Part shown: piece after piece, positions 19,572-27,500 of the stretch
Layout: each line of letters begins with the position of its first letter
Numbering within the stretch: position 1 is the first letter of the stretch
Assembly (NCBI GenBank): GCA_000320545.1
Contig: ADNK01000534.1
Span: 1 to 27,500, forward strand
DNA: 27,500 nucleotides
DNA from: Bigelowiella natans CCMP2755
Lineage: Eukaryota; Cercozoa; Chlorarachniophyceae
Direction: 5' to 3'
Notes under the pieces: model-generated
Databases searched by the model: none
The model's input: only the letters and a program-made list of their open reading frames with translations
Told to the model about the DNA's origin: nothing
Translations under genes and position numbers: made by a program

Positions 19572-21511
19572 TTACTGTGGAGGCAGTGGATTTGCGACGC
19601 CTATCATCGAATCTCTTGTTACAAGTTTGGCCAGCTCAGCTTCACCCAAATGGTCAGTCCCGGGTGGTCGCGTTGGTAGCACCATATAGCGTAGATCGGC
19701 CGTAGAATCATGGACTTGAATCTACAGGAAATGCACGAGCGTATTTCATGGTATTAGTCGGTTCAAACGGAGTACGCATCGTGACGCTACCTGCGTTGAC
19801 TCTGGGAGCTCCAATCCAAATTCCTTCAGGACTGCTCGAGGCTCACGAACCGCTCGGCTTCTAAATTGATTAGGAAGAAATCGGACGTTCGTCAGAGTAC
19901 TTGCACGTGGGCTGGCAACTAGACATACATGATGAGACGCGAAGCACGATGTTATTAGATGATGCACCATCACCTGTAATTTCTGCTACGGTACCAAGTT
20001 GGGGACAGGCCAAGAATGGACCTGGGATAGCAGCTGCAGAGTGTGCAGACGACCTGTCCAATCACGTGAAGAAAGAGAGGATGAGAACAGGGAGGGGAGG
20101 GGGGGGGAGGAGAGAGAGAGGGAGCTAGGCAATATATAGATCCTTAGTACTCGCACGCGAGATTCGCCAATGTTCATACCAGGTTGTGTGTTTCCGGGGT
20201 ATTTTCTACGACCGTCAGCACTGTCGATGCTGTGCTATTCTGGGCCATTATTCCTGGAAAAAAGGGGGGAAAATGCAGATGCTTTTGGGAAGTTGTTGAG
20301 GTCATAATGAGTGCTATCATCTACCAAGCTCCCCTGCGGCAGCGGAAGCGTCTGTGACGAGTAACTCCTTGAAAGCTGGGTCCGTCCACGCCCTACGGAA
20401 TGAGGATATCAATCGGCATTCTTTTTCTTTCTTTTAATCATCACACTGCTGCTCCTCTCATTGCTCTGATGATCAGATCATTATCTTCGAACAAACCTTG
20501 CCACTATGCGCGGCCCTTCGGATTGCTGGCCCAGCATTTCCAGCTTCTCCACACCAGCCCTCAGCTGGGGTAAAACACACAACCAGGCGGCAACTTAACT
20601 ACTGAGATTTTGCACGAAAGGATGAGCCGTGCGCGCTATGTGTTTTCTTGGGCGACAATAAATTCATATAACCTGTCTATCTGCAGCGACACACACACAC
20701 ACACACACACACACCTCCTTTGGGGTGATCACGCCTTTCGTCATAACAGCAGCCTTGAGCTCTCGAGCGAGCATCATTCCGGGGGTTTCCGCACCTTCGA
20801 GGTCGACTGCGTTCTGAAACGGGCGATGACGGCAATGCGGTTGATGAAAATGCACGACCGGGTGACGTTCACAACTACTGTTGTCACTAGCTCATTGCGA
20901 CGCTTAATGAACGCCGCCATAACGCATAGCCTTCTGCTAGCTTTGCTTCTTGCACACGAAGGGACAGCGGAGAGGGTGAAAACGCGCAGGCACAGGGTGG
21001 AAGTGGGGGGCCATGATACACGCATTATTGACATTAATCTTCCAAGTTAGTAACCTGCTCCGTCTCCCCGCGAGTTCCATGATCATGATGCCCATGGTCG
21101 CCTTTCCACCGTTCGTTGAGAGACGATACCCACCAAGCGACATAAACACAAGATATATGGAATAAAGCTACGTGCCTGACGCGAAATTACGGCTGCTGCT
21201 TTTATAAATAAAATTAAATAAAGCTATATAAATAAATATATGTATATGTTATCATGACAGCAAGGACACGATATCCCCGTACCGTGCGAGTGCGAGTGAC
21301 TGTGAGAGGCAAGTTTCTGCTCCTCCTGCTGCCTCTGTAGGGACACAATCCTTTCGAATCGTTCCGAGGGGGAGGGGTTCGAAGTTGGAGGGGCTTCCGA
21401 TCGCTGCAGCCAGGGAGCATAAATTTCCACGACGGTGCTGTCTGACTCGCCTCCTGTGTAGTGCTCCCACAGATCCTAGAAGGGTAGATCGATTGTCAAA
21501 GACACTTCTCT

Positions 21512-21557
<46 letters not shown>

Positions 21558-21778
21558 TCTCTCGTGTACGTGTGTGTGTGTGTGCTTGTGTCATCGCTTT
21601 GCTTTTGCTACGAACCTTTTGTCGGAACTTCACCCTATACAACGCTTCTTCCCGAGTCTATGCGTGGATTTGGAGAGAGGACGATATACATACAAGCATA
21701 TAGGTGGTCAGAGGCGTCGTCGATATTGCCAAGCTCAGCTTGATACCAATTCCATATCTACCGTATCAATCTATCCCC

Positions 21779-21816
<38 letters not shown>

Positions 21817-22729
21817 CGAATAAGCAAGGAGAGGGACCTGTCGTCTGTAGGCCAGCAGCTCCGGGTTTTTGAACTTGCCGCAACTTGCTACGACCTCTCC
21901 AATCACTCCGTGTACATACCTGGCGTTTGAGATCGAAGTGCAACCATGAAGATGACTCAGCTATTATTATATCTGTCGCTCAATGAAGATTTATGTGCTT
22001 TTACACAACCCAGGAGTCCTTAGGTGCGGTTTCGGCCACGGAAGGTGCCCTGTCTCGGTCTTCACGACCACAAAATCTCCGATCTAATCAACCCCATCAA
22101 ACGTATCAGTAGCATCATTTATACTCTGGACTTCTCTTCCGTTTTGTTGCGTTGGGAGAAGGGAAAGAAAGCTTACGTCAAACGTCTGTGCTTTCTGGTC
22201 GATATCCTGAGCGAAATATACCGTGGTCAGCCAGGTGAGAGCAAACTTAAAATTCAATTTCTCACCTCCATTGGGGGAAGAAGGTCATCGTGGCTCAACA
22301 CGTTGCGTTCTAAAAGTATCATTGCCATTGAAACGGCCCTAATATCAAGCAGCACATACTTTAGAGAGATTGGGAGAAAGATTGAGGGAGCGTACTACCA
22401 TTTCTCGTAGTACTTAAGACTTTTCTGGTGTTCAGCGGGTAGTCCTTCAATCCCGCGCCTGTAAACGAAATTTCGCATCAAATTACTGTTCTTTCAATAA
22501 TGTAAAATCGTGGCACCACCACCTACCTCAGCTCGTCCACAGTGATGTAGTTCTTCGAGACAAGTAGCGAAAGCAAAGCATCCATTTCCCTATTTTAGCA
22601 TGTATGTTAGTTATCACGAAAAGAGTGCCCAAAACCGTAGATATTATACCTCTCCCACATCATTATGGGTCGGTCTGTGCGGTCGATTTTCCCGTCCAGA
22701 AGCCCGGCAACATCATGGTGGAAGTCGAT
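19572..22729 (-). CDS. Fused nitrile hydratase (beta-linker-alpha), cobalt-type
   Basis: Seventeen minus-strand exons chain in phase: 22729-22650, 22589-22527, 22458-22399, 22338-22266, 22206-22177, 22083-22010, 21919-21838, 21657-21616, 21475-21283, 21101-21055, 20813-20715, 20564-20497, 20392-20325, 20253-20180, 20053-19974, 19860-19791, 19721-19572 (450 residues plus stop). Nitrile hydratase hydrates nitriles to amides. The beta half shows [51 protein letters not shown] and [10 protein letters not shown]; the linker (~226-242) is His-rich ([17 protein letters not shown]). The alpha half shows [39 protein letters not shown], the metal claw C354-T-L-C357-S-C359, [29 protein letters not shown] and [17 protein letters not shown] with Thr is the cobalt-type motif (CSLCSC in iron enzymes). 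Beta-alpha order with a His-rich linker matches known eukaryotic fusions such as in choanoflagellates. The first exon here lacks an ATG, so 5' exons exist upstream. Likely cytosolic. Confidence 0.93.
20565..20714 (-). other. Nitrile hydratase intron whose 5' splice site is a GT microsatellite
   Basis: On the minus strand the exon ends AAG GAG and the intron starts directly with (GT)n (complement of 20689-20714). The acceptor is TTTTACCCCAG. The phase-0 junction joins VITPKE to LRAGVEKLE. Confidence 0.8.
21507..21548 (+). repeat. CT microsatellite in a nitrile hydratase intron
   Basis: GA-rich on the sense (minus) strand, inside the intron 21476-21615 that lies between [10 protein letters not shown] and DLWEHY. 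Confidence 0.85.
21781..21813 (+). repeat. CT microsatellite in a nitrile hydratase intron
   Basis: GA-rich on the sense strand near the donor end of intron 21658-21837, between the exon ending LAYRRQ and the exon starting TREEALYRV. Confidence 0.85.
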
Positions 22730-22913
22730 CTGAAACGGGCAAACTTTCGAAATCAGAACATTTACATCACTCTTTTAACTCTAAATAGCCTTCTAATGTC
22801 AAAACAAGATGCTATCTAACATTACCAACGAGTGGATGCGCCTCCGAGCGGACGCACGTACTCGGTTAGCCAGTCGGCAGGGGCGGGAGGCTCGGAGCAA
22901 AGGTACCTTGCAC

Positions 22914-23376
22914 CTCAACAAATGCCGGGCTGACCTCAAGCTCATATAGCTGGATGGTGCGAGTCTGAATGGGAAGGATTAGGGAGTCCGAGGACTGCAG
23001 CTCGTATCTTCTATCTGGGGTAGGGCTTGGAGTAGTGAGTTGTGCGTGAATCCGCTGCTGCAAAACCCTTTTTTACGAATAAGATAAATGCCTTAAAAAT
23101 CATGTCTTACTCTTCCTCTAAATTCATGGAAATATCACGGAGCGACAAGCTATCAATCAGATCACGAACACGATATCCCCATCATTTCTAGGAAATCGGG
23201 TAAGATCTTTAAGCTGAATGCTCGTGGAGAAGGGCGCTGCCCTGGCAACATTTTATCCCGGAAACATCCAAGCCATTTATTACCTGTAGAAATACTTGCC
23301 GTTTCGCTCCTGTGTCCTGCAATCGATGTTGTCGTTCTTAAAAACCACCTCGTTCCCAACCACCCCTTGAGCCTGC
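22914..23376 (-). CDS. Probable 5' exons of the nitrile hydratase gene (N-terminal extension, start not found)
   Basis: Three minus-strand segments chain in phase into the beta-subunit exon at 22729: 23376-23284 (QAQGVVGNEVVFKNDNID... YFY), 23149-23111 (LSLRDISMNLEE; donor GA|GTAAGA) and 23025-22914 (RRYELQSSDSLILPIQ... SPAFVE; donor GAG|GTGCAA). Together they add ~81 residues ahead of the canonical start of a beta subunit, which normally begins within a few residues of the HD motif seen here as HHDVAG. The first segment stays open upstream to a TGA at 23415-23417, but no initiator ATG was found, so a further exon must lie close to the divergent GNAT gene. The exact acceptor of the third segment is ambiguous. 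The extension resembles no family I can name. Confidence 0.45.
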
Positions 23377-23437
23377 CTATCGAATTCTCTTTGTGTACTT
23401 ACGTCGCCCAGGATTCAGTCACGTGGCGGGGGGAGGG

Positions 23438-23529
23438 CTGTTACACCGTTGCTCCATTCGCAAGAATCTGCATTACGATAACTCTGATAGCGTGGCAGAG
23501 GAGAGGAGCCGAGTGCCAGTGGAAGAAGC
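23438..23529. promoter_or_regulatory. Short divergent intergenic/promoter region
   Basis: It lies between the minus-strand nitrile hydratase 5' exons and the + strand GNAT start at 23530. A shared bidirectional promoter is likely from the geometry, but no TATA-like or other element is clear, and a first nitrile hydratase exon may overlap it. Confidence 0.3.
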
Positions 23530-25295
23530 ATGCTACGCATTCTCATTGCGTGGTGTGTGGTGATGATGACGGCTACGGCAAGAGCACCGTCCTCACAAAT
23601 TACGAGGATGAGAAGGAGCACCGGGATCCAATCGACACTACACCACGGCACCTATTGTTCTCCAAAAGTCCGAAAGCTGAACAAGCAACCAGGGAGGGCT
23701 GTTCGAATGGCAATGGCGGACGACGACGTGTCGCAGGAACCCCATGCAGACGAGGTGCCCACCGCCGCCCCCGAGCTCAAGCCTAGCTTTAGGTAAATAA
23801 TTTAACTTGTTTTCTCGTATCAAGATCAAAATCAAAACCCCGCTAAACATGAATCATCTTCACAGTAGTAAATATCGCTTGCGAACTGCTGGAAGGGATG
23901 ATTTTGAAAATGTACGTCAATCACCTTGAAGACACACACAGAGAGAGGAGGACACCGAACAACAATTGAACATCAAAATAATGTATAGAGGGAAAAAGAG
24001 AAGCGGAGCACGCTTGCTTGGATGACGCTGCTGTGAGAAGAGCAAACTCACTTCAAAATCATTGTCTCTCAGGTCGCGAAATTAAGTGCGTTGGTATTCG
24101 ACCGGGAACTGATTGATTCGGTATAGCAACAAATGCTACTACCACTACTACTACTATTACTACTGCTGCTACGTCGTTGTCGTCGTTATCGTCATCATAT
24201 TTACGATTAGCTATAATCGCTCATACGCACGACGACAAATTCATTCAAATTGTCGCGTCGTCTGTCCTTGCAGGCGGTAGATGAAATGGGTGGCTCTGAC
24301 TCTACGCTCGGGACAATCACGAAGATCTTTGGAGATATAGTCTACTGGGTAGTACCATGTGTGTTGGCGATTTGTGAATTCACAAAAAACAACACGGAAT
24401 TTAAGAATTTCGACGCAGTTTGCAAGCACGATGATTTTTATCCTGGCTAGTAATTTTCGATGTTAACGATAATTTCCGAGGATTTCCTACTACATTTCTG
24501 TCTCGAACGATGACTTCTCTCTTCTCCTCTTTTGCATTCGCTTTGTGTGTACACGTGTGGCTACTATCTTCTCTGGGTGTGTGAAAGCTCATCACGCAAG
24601 ATTACAAGCGCAACTTGATCGAATGGTAGGTGTTCCAACCCCCCCCCCCTCCACCCTCTAGCAGCAGTCGTGTTGATATTACTGACTGTAGTCGGTTCTC
24701 TCGTCGTCGCACATTTCTGATGATACGCAACGAATTAAACATCATTCCCCACGAATAATGTGATAGTCTGGAAAGGAAAGAAAAGCTGGCTCCCATCGCT
24801 CGAAAGCAGGCCATGAGCATGACGAGTCGCTACATGCGCTACGCCCTAACGAAACAGGTCTACTACGTGTTAAATCAGGAAAGAAAAGACACATACATGT
24901 AACATCCCGTTAATACGTTCTTTATCTTACCCACACAGAACGACGGGCGCATGTTCCACGTTCTTATCGCAGAAGAAATCGAAACGAGCAAGATAGTGGG
25001 GACGGTGAGTAGGTGTCGTCGTGGCGTGGTTTTGCTCCTTACTCGAGCACTTTCTTCGAGAGCTGAATAATCCATGAATCTTCCGTTTGTACAATGAAAA
25101 GGTTACTGTGTTCCGATTTCCAGCCGAGGCGACGCTCCCCCCCCCTATCCCGACGGTTAGCTAGTGTCCGTCGTTGTCCTTCGGCGTTAGCGCAAATCGA
25201 TTTTTATTTACATTGTATGGGCTCACAGCCGTCCTCATACGATTCGTCGTCCCATCCTGAAGGGGATCGTTTATTGGAGAATTTTTGAATAATCT

Positions 25296-25369
<74 letters not shown>

Positions 25370-26120
25370 CATTTTCTCTTCCAGACAAAGCCGAAGAGGC
25401 TCTACGCATCAACTCTGGCCGTGGACCCTGTAAGCGCCTTCGTGGATCGTGATGTTGTCCTCGTCGTAGTCGTTAGGATGCTGCACGTATATGCAGATTT
25501 TAGGCAGCACTCCTAGTATAACGTGTTTTACGTTCTCCGCACTCTTCTTTCACTGCTCAGAGCTACCGACGGCAAGGAATAGCACGCAAGCTGATGGATG
25601 AAGCAGAGAAGCTAGCGACAAGGTGCCTCGCCTGCCACAACACAGCCGTGGACAGTTGTAGTATCGTCTGCTGCTTGCTGTTGACCCGCTGATTGACTGA
25701 CTAGTCGATGATGGATGTGCGTGCGACGGAAATCTAGGTGGGGGCAGGACTACATGTACCTCCACGTTTTGAAGCCGAACATCGACGCGCAGTATCTCTA
25801 CTTCAACTGCGGGTACGAGCTCGTGCAGGAGGACCCTTGGTGGTACATGGAGAAAAGGTGATAACCAATTCTGAATAGTTTATAATATCAACATATATAA
25901 AAAGAGACGCATCCTCGGCTCCCCCGTTCCGGTCCGCCGCTCGATGGCGTGGATTATTATTCACGCGTGCTCGACATAACTCATTATATGTTGTGCTGAA
26001 AGCAGACAACATGTGTATTTCCTCGCTCCGCGGTTTATTCTCAGGTACCTCTTACGGAAGAAGATGAACACGACGCGGATCAACAAACGAATGGCGTCTC
26101 TCCCTAGAATGAATTTGTGA
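23530..26120 (+). CDS. Plastid-targeted GNAT-family N-acetyltransferase
   Basis: Eleven exons chain in phase: 23530-23792, 23866-23911, 24073-24120, 24274-24358, 24601-24625, 24767-24857, 24939-25004, 25385-25429, 25561-25622, 25738-25857, 26045-26120; product 308 residues. GNAT enzymes transfer acetyl from acetyl-CoA to an amine such as lysine or a protein N-terminus. N-terminus: signal peptide MLRILIAWCVVMMTATARA, then a basic Ser/Thr-rich stretch to ~65, ending AVRMA before an acidic segment, like a bipartite leader for a secondary plastid. GNAT core ~88-280: YRLRTAGRDDFENVAKL (beta1), HVLIAEE...KIVGT (beta2-3), YASTLAVDP (beta4), then the acetyl-CoA loop R226-R-Q-G229-I-A231, and MYLHVLKPN...YFNCGYELV (beta5-6). 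It resembles the plastid GNATs of plants, several of which acetylate both lysines and N-termini. The substrate is unknown. The 24359-24600 intron boundary (donor T|GTGTGT) is the least certain. Confidence 0.88.
24601..24625 (+). other. 25-nt microexon of the GNAT gene
   Basis: It encodes YKRNLIE with split codons at both ends; acceptor CACGCAAG, donor TG|GTAGGT. Both flanking exons need exactly this phase (1 in, 2 out). Confidence 0.65.
25304..25368 (+). repeat. CT then GT microsatellite in a GNAT intron
   Basis: A long CT run passes into a GT run and ends about 15 nt before the acceptor TTCCAG (25384). It may serve as an extended polypyrimidine tract. Confidence 0.9.
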
Positions 26121-27261
26121 TTGATCTCATCGCATTGAAACTAGTCTGAGATAAGCAACAATATGATCATGAATGTAAAGGAAACAACATCATAACGTTG
26201 GACGCAATAGCCTAGATATTCAGCCGCCGAGTGTACATATCACGTTTACTATTAGCTGTATTTGCACAGCATGCATGTCTAAACATCAACATCGTTAGAC
26301 TAATTTGCATCGAGGATGATGTGTTAATGTAGGCTACGACTGTGCCCACACTTCATAATATCTCTAACAGCATGTACACTAGCAATACGTATATTTGATC
26401 GACATATTGCCCCGTTTTGTTACGCATATGCAAGCTAGCAAGCAAGCAAGAGATGATTTTGGAAGATGCTCGCATGACATGTCGCGCATAGCTAGATAGT
26501 GCACAGGTACAGATCAACTCACTACGCATATACATATACAAGCGCGTGCAAAATAGTTCTTAAAGATGCTCGCATGCTGTGTACACGGGTACCGTAACTG
26601 TCCAGCCCACGTATATACAGTGAAAAACACAACTACACGGCTAGACGGGCATCGTAAGAGTAACAGTAAGATACAGTAAACATATATATATGATGATCGA
26701 TGATAACGTGTCTAACACCACAATAATCCCTCAGATTAGCGTGCTGGCATACAGACGCGCAGGAAAAGGATTAAGTGCGCATGAAGGAGCTGAAGCTTGT
26801 TAAATGCAAACATCTGGCTTGATTTTACTTGTTAGCGCTTTAATCCTACTTCTTCCTCCCACCCGGGTTGTGGATTGAATGCAATCCTTTGATGGTTTAG
26901 AAAAAGTAGAATGGTGAAGCATAAGAAGCAAACTATCGCGTAACCACACCACACATGACGCAGTGGCCATATTGACCTTCGTGAGAAGAAACACACACAC
27001 ACACACACACACACATACACACACGTGCACATACACGCCTATTCAACAAAATTGTATTACTTATCAATATCGAAGGCGGAGAGGCGTCGTTTCCCCCCTG
27101 GCTTTGCCTTCTTTTTTCCAAAACACATCACCACCAGGACAGCTACTTCAAACAAACGAACGTCGTCGCATCGCAAGAAAACCGGCACGACAAGGGAAAG
27201 TGCGCTTGACAGGAAAGCGAGGCTGCAACAACTATTCTTGCAACGACTACATACACAACCG
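26121..27261. other. Region downstream of GNAT; no gene seen
   Basis: Only short frames in mixed directions, without family resemblance. It contains TATA/CATA-rich DNA and the CA microsatellite listed separately. No canonical poly(A) hexamer was noted close to the GNAT stop. Confidence 0.5.
26991..27024 (+). repeat. CA microsatellite
   Basis: An almost perfect AC run in the intergenic region. Confidence 0.9.
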
Positions 27262-27354
27262 ATGAGTTTTGGGCGGGTTCTGACGACGCAGCGGTATCAC
27301 TTGAGACCTTTCCTCGAGAGACGTCTATCGACTGCCGTGACAACCATACGTTAG
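27262..27354 (+). CDS. Possible first exon of a mitochondrial protein (tentative)
   Basis: From the ATG at 27262 a short frame encodes about 30 residues (MSFGRVLTTQRYHLRPF, then ERRLSTAV) that are Arg/Ser/Leu-rich with no acidic residue except one Glu, like a mitochondrial presequence. It closes with a TAG that overlaps a possible donor (ATAC|GTTAGC). The remaining gene would lie beyond the right edge. The frame is also open upstream to 27025, and the opposite strand has a competing frame, so chance is a real alternative. Confidence 0.2.
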   Translation: MSFGRVLTTQRYHLRPFLERRLSTAVTTIR

Positions 27355-27473
27355 CGGGAAGAGGGGAGGGGCTAGGAGGCTAGGAAAGCAGTCTTGAAGA
27401 GAGTTATATGGCCATCTTGCTCTTTGCCTTCCCCTACCACCACCCCCTTTTCCCATGCTCTCCGACACATTCT

Positions 27474-27500
27474 CACACACACACACACACACACACACAC
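27474..27500 (+). repeat. CA microsatellite at the window edge
   Basis: An AC run continuing to the last base. Confidence 0.9.

Noticed and set aside
23153-23203. Extra nitrile hydratase exon reading LKILPDFLEMMG
   Set aside because: Joining it to the next segment needs an intron of about 16-22 nt; skipping it gives a phase-consistent product with normal intron lengths.
23403-23437. Small minus-strand exon ending GGGCGAC before GTAAGT
   Set aside because: The donor looks good, but the intron to the next exon would be only 26 nt.
25161-25412. Frames across the CT/GT microsatellite in the GNAT intron
   Set aside because: They translate to THTHTH/ERERER low complexity from the repeat alone.

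Overview
This is nuclear DNA from an intron-rich eukaryotic microbe, most likely an alga or related protist. The evidence is: genes split by GT-AG introns of about 60-390 nt, dense CA/CT/GA microsatellites, an LTR-retrotransposon gag reading frame, and a protein with an N-terminal signal peptide followed by a plastid-transit-like segment, as expected for a plastid of secondary origin. No Phe follows the predicted signal-peptide cleavage site, which weakly favours a green-lineage secondary plastid (for example a chlorarachniophyte) over a red-lineage one. That placement is inference. I saw no rRNA, tRNA or CRISPR.

Layout. 1-1107 (-): Gag-like frame of an LTR retrotransposon running off the left edge, preceded by a probable LTR/leader full of hairpins, then a second repeat with two hairpins and a heptamer tail (1949-2068). 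2512-11421 (+): a seven-exon gene for a ~2541-residue surface receptor (secreted propeller, Thr/Pro/Ser stalk, REJ-like region, GAIN/GPS, five polycystin-1-like TM helices, two PDZ domains). 11422-13202: intergenic, with a five-copy dispersed repeat. 13203-16482 (-): two-exon GH81 endo-1,3-beta-glucanase anchored as a type II membrane protein. 16483-18015: no firm gene. 18016-18752 (+): probable small single-pass membrane protein ending in a dilysine-type tail. 19572-22729 (-): 17-exon nitrile hydratase with beta and alpha subunits fused through a His-rich linker, cobalt-type metal motif, probably with further 5' exons up to 23376. 23530-26120 (+): 11-exon plastid-targeted GNAT acetyltransferase, divergent from the nitrile hydratase. 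26121-27500: no firm gene, microsatellites, one possible first exon at 27262.

The genes do not form a pathway. The fused nitrile hydratase was not visible as a long reading frame: it was recovered by chaining short exons whose phases all agree and whose product follows the family consensus from the beta N-terminal region to the alpha C-terminus. The receptor was joined the same way from four separate open frames plus small exons, all phase-consistent. Exon boundaries were predicted by eye from splice sites, phase and family resemblance; no transcript or database evidence was available.
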